Below are positions 24,166 through 35,164 of a stretch of DNA of 64,000 nucleotides, in pieces. The stretch lies in assembly GCA_014526335.1 (NCBI GenBank), contig JACTAT010000337.1, forward strand, positions 481,407 through 545,406, in the 5' to 3' direction. The translations under genes were made by a program, and so were the position numbers. The notes beneath the pieces are model-generated. The model saw nothing but the letters and a program-made list of their open reading frames with translations. It ran no database searches and was not told the origin of the DNA. This DNA comes from Chrysaora quinquecirrha (lineage: Eukaryota; Cnidaria; Scyphozoa; Semaeostomeae; Pelagiidae). Numbering within the stretch: the stretch's first letter is position 1; each line of letters begins with the position of its first letter.

Positions 24166-24559
24166 TGACAAATCTCTAAATACAATAGTTGTACACAAAA
24201 ACTTAGTAGTTTAAGTTAACATAACATTAATCAGTTTCCTTGTCTCAATCTGAATACGAGGCTATTACACATTTACTCCAATACACAGAAGTAGGAAGAA
24301 AATATTTTAATCTTTGAATAGTAAATCTTTATTGCAGTATTAAAATGAATGAACCTAAGAAAATACTGAAATCTATATGCATAACTGAGAAAACACGATA
24401 AGTAGATGTGAGCATGCAGGGTTTTCCCAACATTTTCATTGGATTCTTGAACAGACGTGTTTGTATCTCTCTGATCACCAGCTGTTTTTTAAACCTTTTA
24501 AGAACTTTTTCATCTCCCATTCTGAACACTTGCTTGTGTTTGAATGAGACTAAGACTAA

Positions 24560-25129
24560 TAGACAGGGTTTTTTCTTCAACAATCGAAACATGTGAACAA
24601 TTGTTAAGTTAATGAAACAGGTATTATACTTCCTCTGGCATAATGGCATTAGATACAGTATATTCCATGCCGGTCATGCCTGTAATTCACTTTTCCTGGA
24701 ATTTTCAAGCATCGGGACATAAATTTTTGAATTAAGCACCCAGAAATCCGTTCCAACGTTAATTCTGAGTTATCTTTCCTTGTTGTTCTGCCTGTTTTAA
24801 GACTATGATGACATCATCAAATAAAGATGATGTCATAACCAAAAATTTAAAATTTGGTAAAGTCAAGAAATTCTACATCGTTCGAAAGCTCTGACTGTGT
24901 AGAGCTCATATATGAAGTTAGTTTGGTCATAATTTGTACTTGCGAAGTTTTATAGGGGTTCCAAGTACATTTTTCACATGTTGATGACGTAAGCAAAAAA
25001 GTCAACTTCCGGTCAAAATTTTTTTGGCCCATCTCGGATTTGAAATCTCCATGGTCGATTTAGTCAAAATGTGTAATAAAATTTGAGGTTAGGCTTTGAG
25101 CCAGTTTTTTCAAGAAAAAACCCTGTCTA
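24560..25129. mobile_element. 570-bp non-autonomous element, TAA target duplication
   Basis: Inverted ends TAGACAGGGTTTTTTCTT and complement, flanked by TAA at 24557-24559 and 25130-25132. It is non-coding. It carries a hairpin at 24808-24836, ATGACATCATC pairing with GATGATGTCAT around a 7-base loop. TAA/TTA duplications are typical of PIF/Harbinger, but the ends do not match the two Harbinger elements in this window. Confidence 0.82.
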
Positions 25130-25239
25130 TAAGGGATGGGACTGAAGACGATGAGTAACTTTAGGACTAAGGAATGAGACTCAAGACCATGAGTAATTTC
25201 AGGACTCTAATCAAAAACCCAAATAAAGTGCCTGCTTAG

Positions 25240-25621
25240 TCCACATGTGTCTCACAGGCTTGTATGGAACAGATTCTACAAATCTAAGCCAGGTGCAGCA
25301 AGAAATATTCCTCTTGACTTGGCTTTGCAACACTATAATAAGCTAATCAAAACAGTAATTAGGAACCTAGGGCTAAATGGATTAAATAAATATGCTATCC
25401 ATTGTTACTGCAAAGAACTTGGTACCAATAAGCAGATACTTGATAATTTTGATAGCAGCTACCATGTAATAAATCTACCTATTCCACAAGCAAGCAAACG
25501 TTTCTTCTTTGATAGAGGTGCCATAATTGTAAGTAAAATCTCACCAGCGGTGTCCAAGCAATCCAAGTTCCTATCTTATGTTTTTGCGCAAAATTTATTT
25601 ATCAAAGTGAGGCTAGCCTAG
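25240..25621 (+). pseudogene. DUF6589-like C-terminal fragment
   Basis: An open stretch of about 125 codons reading HRLVWNRFYKSKPGAARN and LALQHYNKLIKTVIRNLG. It aligns with the tail of the gene at 14244-18672 (LVWNRFINSTGKVDNN and AVEHWNKLFK there). It lacks zinc fingers and the GDELT region, and just upstream lies the 24560-25129 element. It is a fragment of a second, diverged copy. It is followed by a stop and by no other recognisable part. Confidence 0.7.
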
Positions 25622-27427
25622 TTGCTGTTTCTGACATTGCAATTATGTGTGAGGTTGGTAAATTTTACTGTTCTTGCTTCTGAATGATATAGCATGCTAT
25701 TATGCTATATGAAAGTATGATACCATGCTATCATATAAATAAAATATAGCATGCTCTCATGCTGTATTATTGCTACCTGCTACCTGTTTCCATCTGATGC
25801 AACATGTTTCTCAGCGATTCTGTTGTCTTTTTATGTCCGAAATGCTAGTAACTTCAGCAGCACAGTTTTTCCTTATATGTAGTATATGAGTTTTCTTATA
25901 TTGTTATTATGATATATGCATGTTTATGTCATGTATGTTTATCATCAATACAGTACAATACAATACAATACAATACAATCAATCAATACAATAGCTTTTT
26001 TTATTTATTTACTTTCTTTTATATAAATTTCTTTATGTGTTTATTTATCATGCTTATTATATTCACATTATATTCACAACTGGGCTGTATAGTATTGGTA
26101 TAATCATTGGGAGTTACAAAGTATGGTGAAAAGTGTAATGATAAATCCAGTGGTTTTAGGTGGTTGCAAGCCAGTCTGCATTCCATGCAGGTTCCGCCAC
26201 AGATCTGTGACAGGAAACAAAATTTTGAAAATCCCGCCAACAAATTCTTGGCGGAATATTTTTGTTGTTTGGCGTTTGGCGGCAGCATTGGCATAACAAT
26301 TTAATTTTTCTTTTCGGGGAGTTCTAAGCTGTGTGCCAGCCAGGAGATATTTTTCCTCAGTGCCTAAAATGCATCCTGGGATACATGGAGGGGAATTTCC
26401 AATACATGGGTGAGGCAAAGTGCCTTCTGGGCTTCTTGGATCGACTTTTGTTTTCTTTCCATCTTTTCTGGGTCTGGCTCTTCAAGAAAAATTCAACTTG
26501 ACATGTGACATGATGATTTGTTGATGAGTTGAGTTGGAAGATTTGAATTGAAAGATGAGTTATTCAACCACCAAAAAAGGTTAGATTTCAAATTTACTTT
26601 GTAAAATTATCAGAGCCTACACCCACACCATACTAATAAAACAAGAAATTACCTAGGTTAGGCCTATGGCCTTCGCTATCTAGCAGGCCTAGCTAAATGA
26701 TTGTGCCGTGGCAAGTCTGTCCTTCTGTGGCAGAAATGTCCTGTGACGTACAACATATAATAAACCAATGGCTGACCAGGGCCGTGCATTTCTATTATGA
26801 CGTTTATATCGTCGTCATTCCCATTGTTTTCTGTGAAACTGGGGGTTCAGCATTTCATTTCTTCTCTTTAACAGCGAAATCTAAAATTTAGCGAATATTG
26901 GCGAATGTGCTGAGTATGACATCTTTTCTGAGAGCAATCTTAGGCCGGTCTGGGTTTGCTGGATGCTAAATTTCAGTATAGTAGCTAATTTGAAAAGACT
27001 GAAAGTTGAATCTCACGATTGGAAATTTATACTTCAGCTGCTTTGCATTACTATTTACTGGCAGCTAGGCCCACTTCGCCTGCACAGTTTTCTGAAACTT
27101 CGACAGGCCTAACATGATGGATGGGCCGACAACCTACTTTGCCTTCGGTCTTGCTATTTTGTTGACAGAAATATACCTATGCCTTGCTTTGGAAGCAGTT
27201 TGTCGGTCTTATATCTTTAAGGATTAGCTGGCAGGTATTGCTTTTCCCTGACATTTCTATGGACCTTAAAGAAACACTCTAGAATTTAGATATTAGCAGA
27301 TTAGAGCAGATACCTTCAGCTGACTCTTACCACAGCCTGTTGATTCAGACATTACCTATATGGTTATGTTTTGGCAGTGAGAACACCAATATAATGGAAC
27401 AAAATTCATGCTACAGAGAATTTCATT
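25622..27427. other. No gene recognised; palindromes and a microsatellite
   Basis: About 1.8 kb. At 25688-25768 the word TAGCATGCT and inverted forms recur, making AT-rich hairpins. A (CAATA)n run follows. Around 26234-26275 a CCGCCAACAAATTCTTGGCGG hairpin lies within degenerate sequence. No convincing coding exon. Confidence 0.5.
25946..25993 (+). repeat. (CAATA)n microsatellite
   Basis: Seven to eight near-perfect pentamers, one with CAGTA. Confidence 0.95.
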
Positions 27428-29188
27428 TTAATAACACCCATAATTTGCAATAAATTGTTCTATTGTTAACATGTTAGATCTGTTTCTGATACTGAAATTT
27501 AGATCAAGAATTTTACAAGTGTTTCTTAGTAAATCGACTAATGCTGGTTCACAACTGAAAACATATATATCTTTCAGCATCTTGTGATTTTTCAGCTTGA
27601 TTGCTATAGCTTCATTACTTTCAAACCCCTTGCACATATTGTACAAGGAGATCGTCTTCAAAGCTGGGAGCTGCATAGTAATTGAGAAAGCATCTCCAAC
27701 TGGCTGAGCTCTCATGGTGTAATTTCGTCCAATTTCAATAAAACTGAAAGAAAAAGAAGAAAAATGGGAATATGAACAAATGATAGCACAATATTGATCC
27801 AGTGATAAACTACTTGTACTTCAATGACTAAATGACCAAATGCTTCATGAAAAATATGCTATTTCTGTGTTTTCATTAATACGAAAACTGTGAAAAATTT
27901 GGTTTTTTGAAACATTTGATGAAGTTGAAAAAGAAGTTCTAGTTAACTGTATTCTATTCATGTTTTTTTGCGATAATGCAGTACATCATGGTCAACTATC
28001 CCTTCCAAAGATCTTAGCTTTCTGCAATTTTCTATACTCTATTTTATGTTATTTATAATACCTCAGTTTTTGAAGTGGACATACAAAATCAAGTGGTCCA
28101 CAATCACTTTGAGCCAGTGAAAGTGCTTGCAGCTCTTTGAGGGTGCCAAGTTGTTCCACTGATTCAGGAACCATGTGAGAACATCCCTGTACATCCAACA
28201 TTTTCAGATGACGTTGGTTATTTATTACAAACTGAAGAATCTGAAGAAAAAAGGAATTATTTGATTAGTCCTTGCTCTCAGCAGCAAACAGTAAGGGGGA
28301 AATTGGGCACATTCTGTCCTCGAAACAAAGGTAGAAAATCTGTATGGAATGAATAACTTTAATATTCTTTTGCGATTGTTTTCATAAATTTTATAGTGTT
28401 CTGTTTCTTAATTTCTGGAGTTATTAATATATCTGACTTTAACTATAATGGTTTGATGTTTAACTTGTAATAGATCAACTGCCTTATTAATAGCGAAGGA
28501 ATGCTGGTTTTGATGAAATACACGTTTTTTTTTATAAGGAACACCTTTATAAGGAACTCGAGGCTGAAAATTCCCTAAAAATTAAGGAACTTTAAGGAAC
28601 TGCCGAGGCTCGGATGAAAAACTAAGAAACTCTTTTTTAAAGAACAAGACGGAATGTACGAAAAGGAACAGAACTACAATATATTTCCCATCGTTCTTCC
28701 CCATAAGGCTCCATTTATACTTAAAGTTTGAAATGTAGTTTATATGGATTTGCTGTAAAAATTAGTATTTATACATATCCCACAACAAGGAACAGTATAA
28801 GGAACTTTCAGTCTCATTTTGTTGAAAACTTAAGGAACTCCAGCCTCAACTCAGACCAAAGGTTCCATATAAAACATATAAAAAAAAAAAATAGTGATTT
28901 TCTAATAGACGATCAGGCCAGATCCAAGTGTCTCAACTTGTTCATAAATTTATATCCCCTTCTCTTGTCCGTTATTAAAAGATACATAATGTGTTCAATG
29001 TTACTACATTGAAATACTTTTGAAGCCAATCTTCTTGGGTTCAAATAATCTGCTATACATAAAGAAAGACCCCACAGTCCATCTTTCGAAGACTCCAGAA
29101 GGAGTAACTGAAGCAACTGGATATGATCGAACACAACTGAATGAGCGACTGGAGGCAAGTTTACTACTTTTGCGATGAGCTTTTCCAT
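27428..29188 (-). CDS. Leucine-rich-repeat protein, three exons
   Basis: Exon 1 (29188 to about 28913) starts MEKLIAKVVNLPPVAHSVVF, an F-box-like opening, and ends in KLRHLDLA, the start of an LRR. Exon 2 (28240-28062) has HLKMLDVQGCSHMVPESV and LKELQALSLAQ, clear LRR units, bounded by AG at 28241 and GT at 28061. Exon 3 (27743-27428) joins in frame (CPLQKLSFIEIG) and contains LPALKTISLYNM, ending at TAA. Exon 1 has no clean donor before its stop, and a 376-bp element (28521-28896) lies just beyond it, so the first junction is unsettled; an exon could be lost. LRRs bind proteins, and an F-box/LRR substrate receptor is possible but unproven. It does not look transposon-derived. Confidence 0.6.
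28521..28896. mobile_element. 376-bp CAC...GTG element with TAAGGAAC repeats
   Basis: Starts CACGTTTTTTTTTATAAGGA and ends in CATATA, an A run and ATAGTG; TA precedes it and AT follows. Inside, TAAGGAAC or close forms occur about nine times. It sits in intron 1 of the LRR gene. The ends are slightly worn, so the right boundary is less sure than in the related elements. Confidence 0.75.
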
Positions 29189-30507
29189 TCTAATTCTTTC
29201 TGGCAGATTGCAGCGTGTTTGTTGGTTTGGAAAATAATGTGGTTTCGCGATAGATCTCTTCCCTTTTATGATAGTACTGACGCAAGAAAAACTTCCTTTT
29301 CCTTTTTTTCAAAGGAGCGGAGGCGGAGCGGAGGTAGTATTAAATTGTAAGAAGAGTGGAATTTCCTTCTTTTTTTCAGGTGTAAGCAGTTTTTGCGTAA
29401 AATGCAACACGTCAAAAGGTTCGCGACACCTGGGTAAAGAGAGCAATGAAATCGGGAAAATACAGTAAGATCTTTCCGGTTTTTGCTGTCCTGTGAAAAT
29501 CTTTGAAACAAGTTTTTCTGGAATTTTGTATACCTACCTTAACAAGTATCTATCCCAATCCCTTTGAAGTTTCAGGTATTGACCGAATTTTTTTCTTTCT
29601 AGAGAAAGAAAGTTTGAATGAGGTCTGGAAGCTGTCTGATAAAGATGATCAATACTCTGTTCACGGCTTCGGCTTTCAGAATGCCTTATCAAAGGCGTTT
29701 GGCAAAAACCAATTTTTGAAATCAGTCTTTTCAGTTTCTCAGTAGTTCAGCAATATCTTACGGATAGTTTGAGGAAAAGCAAGCATGCCTTCTTTTTTTC
29801 TTTAAGATTAATGAATTTCGATGGAGTGGTTGGGTAATTGCTATAGAGAGGTAGGTATATGTGTACGCCTGGGGGTGGATCAATAAATAACTACGGAAAG
29901 ATTTTGAAATGATAGCTCCATAGCTCCATAGCCAGGGCATCATCTTGAAAACATACCGCATAACCAGTGAGAAATCTTCCCCAAAAAAATGAAGAATAGA
30001 AATCACATTCACTGCTGCACTCTAACATTTACCCATACCACCCATAAGCAGGGCAAAAGTTTTATTAACTGTAACACTGATCTAAACTCTGGTTTTTTAG
30101 TCGGTTTTTTACGCGGGTTTTTACTATATTTGTCAAATAGTGCACTGTTGCTGTTTCGTCCAATCCACCCTAACATAGGGTGCGTTATCCGAACCAAAAC
30201 TACATCCGAGGGGCAATTCATTATTCAAACGGTGTACGATATTGTAACTAAAACAAAAGAACTTTCGAGGTATTTCGGTGAAAACTATAGGTTTTAGAGC
30301 AAGGGTTTACGAGACAGAGAAAGAGTGAATCGTCACTTGACTATATACAGTATATCAAGTTGACTGCTCGGTGAATAATAATATATTATGGGCCCTGAGA
30401 ATTTTTTTCCATGAAACGAACACAGAGCGATCGCAGCAAATATAAAATTGATACATTGATACTCAACCCCTCCTTTTGGAACATCTATTGTAAATGAGTT
30501 TCGGCAA
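29189..30507. other. Upstream region of the LRR gene; no other gene recognised
   Basis: About 1.3 kb. It should hold the promoter and 5' UTR of the minus-strand LRR gene; I see no clear TATA box. A GC-rich purine repeat (GGAGCGGAGGCGGAGCGGAG) lies at 29314-29333. Confidence 0.4.
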
Positions 30508-30887
30508 CTACTCTTAGGTGCCTAATTGCTTGGGAGGTCGGAGTAGGTGAAGGGGTTGGAACTTCAGTCAGGATCTAATTAGCGACGGGGGGTCGAAATA
30601 AACGGGGGGGTTGGGCTTTGTTTGACAAACTTTATTAGGAAACTGCTGAAACGCAGTGCTACGGGGCCTTATAGTACTTATAGGCAAGTAAATCCTTAGT
30701 TCTTACCAAAGCCGTATACAAGTGAAATTTCACATCGAGAACGTCAGAGTAAGTTTAGTGAAAAAAAATCAACATCAATATCAATGCAAATCTTAATAAG
30801 TGGGGGGTCCTAATAAGAGTGGGGGGCTGGAATTTTTTCGAAAAATTAATTAGCGGGAGGGGACGTCAGTTAGGCACCTAAGAGTAG
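30508..30887. mobile_element. 380-bp MITE
   Basis: Inverted ends CTACTCTTAGGTGCCTAATT and the complementary GTTAGGCACCTAAGAGTAG. The interior has G-rich words (GGGGGGTCGAAATAAACGGG; GGGGGGTCCTAATAAG) with no coding frame. No target duplication visible. Confidence 0.82.
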
Positions 30888-30893
30888 CTACGT

Positions 30894-31033
30894 ACCCTGG
30901 GTTCGATAGCCTAAAATAGGGTATGGCGCAAAAAGAGAGAAAAAAGGAAGAGGAGACGAAAAATATACACTATTTCATCCTTTCTTGTTTTCTTACCTCT
31001 TTTTGCGCCAAACCAAGGCTCTGGAACCCAGGA
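30894..31033. mobile_element. 140-bp foldback element
   Basis: CCCTGGGTTC at the left pairs with GGAACCCAGG at the right, and TGGCGCAAAAAGAG pairs with CTCTTTTTGCGCCA inside, so most of it folds as one long hairpin. It begins seven bases after the preceding MITE ends. Confidence 0.78.
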
Positions 31034-31931
31034 TAGTTCTGACGTCCTTTGAGTATTCCTACAACAAGCCTGGTGTAGACATGTGTTTGCCCGTGTTTAT
31101 CAGTTTTTCATCGATTTTCTCCCTTGTATGGGTTATTTTTCTTTCATTTCCTTAACTTAAGTCAACTTAAAACTTAAAGTTAAACTTTCAGTTATTAAAT
31201 TTAAGTATACGATGAACCTTAAAAACTGTCATATAAGTCACAAGTAAGTCGAGCATGCTTTTGCGTCCATGATATTTGTGTAGCAAAATGTTTCCTTTGT
31301 TTATTCTCTGCAGTAAAACACTTCAACTCCAACTTGTTCAGTAGGATTTTTAACTTATAGGTTAATTTTTTTTTGGTTTGCTTTCTTTTAGAAAGAAAAT
31401 TAGAGTAGTCAGTAGTCTATATCGGATGAATAACAAATAGTTGCTGTGGAATTCTGGGAAAATAGATAAGATATCATAAAATAGACAAAAAAAACAAACA
31501 AAAAGGGGACTAGGGATATGAACTGTTAGTCCCCCTAACGGGATCTCCTTTAAAATTGTACACCATTGCAAGAAACATCACATATTTAATACAATTGGTA
31601 CTGGTATAGTATAGCAAGCAAGGCATTTTTTAAGGATTGTTAACTAGTGGGACAAACTTGTGAAGAGGGGCCCAAAAATTCAGGTATTCAAAAGAATGAA
31701 TGGGTTGACCGTCTCGATTTGCCGACTAAACAAAGTCAAAGAAAAAAAAACATCTTTCTGATCCATCAAATGGGCGTGGGAGGGTACTTAAATTTTGATG
31801 GGCACGAGTAAAATGGGGGCGCTGCAGTAGAGCGTGCGCCGAATGTGCACCCTATTGGGGGTCCGAAAATTTGAAGAGCACTGAAGCTAGAATCACTCAA
31901 ATGGCCCTTTCCGAATTCTTATAATGCTTTT
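31034..31931. other. No gene recognised
   Basis: About 0.9 kb with A-rich runs; no coding, RNA or paired repeat features seen. Confidence 0.5.
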
Positions 31932-31934
31932 TTA

Positions 31935-32190
31935 AGCCCGGCGCACACTAGAGCTATCAGCTGAGCTGAATGTCACTCTTGAAAAATTTCTGAGCTGTTT
32001 CCTCAAGTCTGCGATTTCGGTCACTTGTGCCATTGGCGCAGGTTATTCAACATGTTGAATAATTTCTTGCACGAGTGAATATTTCCTCACAGTGTGCGCG
32101 CGTTCTGAGCTGTCAGCTCAGCACTCGACAGAAATGCGCATGCGCTTTTCCATAGTTACAGCTGTTCCATAGTTACAAAAACACAACAAG
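31935..32190 (+). repeat. Harbinger left inverted repeat
   Basis: 256 bp, from AGCCCGGCGCAC to AAACACAACAAG, pairing with 34891-35161. It contains GAGCTGTCAGCTC, itself palindromic. Confidence 0.9.
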
Positions 32191-32235
32191 ATGCACGCGC
32201 TTTGACAGTGACACAAGCACACCGGAAGAATCGAC

Positions 32236-34111
32236 ATGGCGGAAAAGACCTCAATAATTGCCGAAGCAGTCCTAGAAGATAAGTTGGCTGATTTTTGGCC
32301 TGATTATCTGTGTCTTTACGATGTATGGTGTCCCGAATTTAAGAATCGGAAGTTACGGGATAAGGCCTTTCAAGATCTTGCCGAAAAGCTTTGAACTACA
32401 TGTAAGTCTTCAGTGATTCTTAGTCTTTATATTTTTTTTCAAACAGCCACTGTGTCATTTGAATGTGTGGTAAATAATTTAATGTGAAATTATAGGTGAT
32501 TGGGTCAAAGCAAAAATCAGGGCCCTGAGAAACAGCTTTAGCAAAGCAAAGAAGCCACCACCTAGTGGAAGTTCAAGGAAAAACCCTACAAAACGTACAA
32601 TGTGGTTGCTTGAAAAACTCCAATTTTTAACGCCTCATGTGGCAACTGAAGAAATTGAGACAGTTAAATAACAGTCTTGGTAATGAAAAAATTACAGCAA
32701 ATATTCTTGCTTCAAAAAGCAGTATGACTAAATAACCATATTGTTCTGCCACGGAACAGATCCATGATTATTAAAAAAGTTTTTTAAAAGTTCCCTTTGT
32801 GATTTTGCATCTCTTGGTGCATCGCGGAGGGTGGTTGGCTGTATGCTGTGTAGAACTTGTTCACTTCTCCAGGCACCTCCTACCAGTGTGTGATCTGTAT
32901 TCTCTGTGTCTGCAACTGATGTGTAATTTGCTTTGTTTTTTTCAACCATTAAATTGTGTAAGCAACATGCTGCAAAATTACATCTGTTTTCAGGCGATAG
33001 TTTGATAGTTGTTAAAATACCCTCCACCTGTGGGCTAAAAGGCGGAAGGCATTTTCAAGAACTCTACGTGCTCATGTTAATCTGTAATTGAATATGCGAT
33101 TCTCTTTCTCTAAATTGCGATAAGGGTACGGCTTCATTAATCTGGTACTCAAAGGAAAGGCATCATCCCCAACAACATGATATGATATCTTTGTTGATAT
33201 CCCTTTTAATTCAACTTCATCCAGGAGATCCAAAGAATTTGTGCTTAGTGCTCTTTTCAACACTGAGTGACTCAGTCTGAGTCACCAAATACACCAGCAT
33301 CTCCTGCCCTGCCAGCTGCCCCAACATCAACATATATAAATTTATAATTGGCCTCAACCATGGCTAATAAAATTACACTAAAAAATGCTTATAGTTAAAG
33401 AATTAAGAGCCTGTTTCTGCTGGTTGTTGAATGGCAATGTGCTTTCCATCTATGGCTCCTAAACAGCATGGATAATTCCACTGTCTATTAAATTCTATTG
33501 GAGTAGCCAGTCTTCTTTATTGCTTGGAGTCTGAAAAATATAATTATTCTTTAATGTTTTAGGAATCTAGTGGCAGTTGCAGTACTCCAACAACAGAGCT
33601 AAGTTTAGGAAATGATGTTAATGGCAGTGAAAGTGAAGATGATTCTCTTGATCCATCAGCTGCAAGTAGCCCAACGAATCTAGGAAAGGATGGCAGTGAT
33701 CAAGTGACTGGAAGGTCTACAAGCGAACCACTTAGAAAACCATCCACATCTAGAAGGAAACAAGCCGAAGAAGAATATCAATTGATTAAAATTTATCGCT
33801 ATCAATAGCTAACAAAATAAAAGAAAAGAGTAGAAAAGAAGAATGATACAGTTTTTGAAGCTTTTGGAAATTATGTAGCACAGGCATTGTCTGAGTTAGA
33901 TAGCCAAGTAAGCCATATGGCACAAAATAAAATAAACAACATCATTTTCCAAGCACAGGCTGGATTACTTACCCAGGAAATGCAAGCACAGACAATGATG
34001 GAACCCCCTAGAAATTTCTTCCATCCGATCATGCAACCTAGTATGTCATCAAGCCCGCAACCTCAAATGTATGGGCAGAATAGTGCGCCTTACGGAGATG
34101 ACCACTATTGA
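32236..34111 (+). pseudogene. Harbinger MADF/Myb-like DNA-binding protein
   Basis: ATG 32236 opens MAEKTSIIAEAVLEDKLADF, a MADF start with FWPDYLCLYDVWCPEF. Splicing GT at 32403 to AG at 32496-32497 keeps the frame into CDWVKAKIRALRNSFSKA, the rest of the MADF three-helix domain. One in-frame TGA at 32392-32394 interrupts exon 1. A last exon (33563-34111) encodes a Ser/Thr-rich linker and a BESS-like end with ALSELDSQVSHMAQNKI, but it has its own stops near 33807. In Harbinger elements this protein binds DNA and carries the nuclease into the nucleus. The exons interleave with those of the minus-strand transposase. Confidence 0.75.
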
Positions 34112-34890
34112 ACACTTGAAGTAGATTGTAAACTTACCCAAGTAATCCTATATATTTTACTAATACTGTTTGCTTCTACTTTTTTACTATGTTATAGTTA
34201 TATATAAATAAACATTAAGATTCACCTTTAAATAAATAAACATTAAGATTCACCTTTAAATATTTAACAGCATACAATGCTTGACAAGTTTCTTCCACAA
34301 TACCAGATATTGTTCTCTCACCAATGCGGTATTGGAAAGAAAGACTTCTAAATGTCTCTCCTATAAAAAGAAGGCCTAAGTGTTTTTACATAGAGTAATG
34401 ATTATTTCAAAATAAATAATTATGTATGGCAGTTCATAGATAAGAACGTCCATATGAAGCAGCAAACAAGGTGTAGGTAGTTGAACACTGAAATTAAAAG
34501 TACCTATCTATCTAGGCCTATTAAGAAAAAAAATAACGAAACACAAACCTATGGTCAAAAATCGTAATGTCACGGAAAGTCTTTCAACAGGCTTTAATGA
34601 GCAACGTAGTTGTGTGTCTTCTTTTTCAATTATTGGTCTTACTAGTGTTAAAACTTCTTCGAATGAAGTTCTATCTAGCCAGTGAAATTGTCTAAATTTT
34701 TCTGGATCTTCGCAATCCAGCTCTCTTACGATATCTGCAAATGCTCCTTGCGTTTGGCGACGTGAAATCCAAGATTTTATCCACGTCTTACGATTGAACG
34801 TCTTTTTCTCCGTCGCAGTAATAAAATCAGGAGCAAAATCTCTTCATCTTCCGACGAGCTTGAATCTTGGCTTTCGTCAACATTCGCCAT
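32728..34890 (-). pseudogene. HARBI1-like Harbinger transposase
   Basis: The minus-strand start at 34890 reads MANVDESQDSSSSEDEE, then after a frameshift SWISRRQTQGAFADIV and DRTSFEEVLTLVRPIIEKED. A short exon at about 34370-34255 has FRSLSFQYRIGERTISGIV, the helix-turn-helix. The exon from 33529 contains [13 protein letters not shown], the first catalytic Asp (DG-KH). The next part has IYVDVGAAGRAGDAGVF (second Asp) and, after a frame break, the ENAFRLLAHRWR-like block with the catalytic Glu. The end at 33027-32728 has CNFAACCLHNLM. All three acidic residues can be found, but stops and shifts break the reading frame. It is the nuclease that cuts the element ends. Confidence 0.82.
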
Positions 34891-35161
34891 CTTGTTGTGT
34901 TTTTGTAACTATGGAAAAGCTGTAACTATGGAAAAGCGCATGGGCATTCATGTAGAGTGCTGAGCTGATAGCTCAGAACGCGCGCCCACTGTGAGGAATT
35001 ATTCACTCGTGCAAGAAATAATTCATCATGTTGAATAACCTGCACCGATGGCACGAGTGACCAAACTCACAGAATACGACACCGCACACTTGAGGAAACA
35101 GCTCAGACATCTTTCATGAGTGACACTCAGCTCAGCTGATAGCTCTTGTGTGCGCTGGGCT
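34891..35161 (-). repeat. Harbinger right inverted repeat
   Basis: 271 bp, pairing with 31935-32190; includes two direct copies of GTAACTATGGAAAAGC. Confidence 0.9.
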
Positions 35162-35164
35162 TTA

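Larger units (their letters stand above)
31935..35161. mobile_element. PIF/Harbinger DNA transposon, complete ends, 3227 bp
   Basis: Starts AGCCCGGCGCACAC and ends GTGTGCGCTGGGCT, flanked by TTA at 31932-31934 and 35162-35164, the 3-bp duplication expected of Harbinger. Inverted repeats are very long (31935-32190 and 34891-35161) and differ at many sites, so the insertion is not recent. The right repeat ends exactly at the transposase start codon. Inside are the two genes usual for the superfamily: a HARBI1-like nuclease on minus and a MADF (Myb/SANT-like) protein on plus. Confidence 0.93.
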
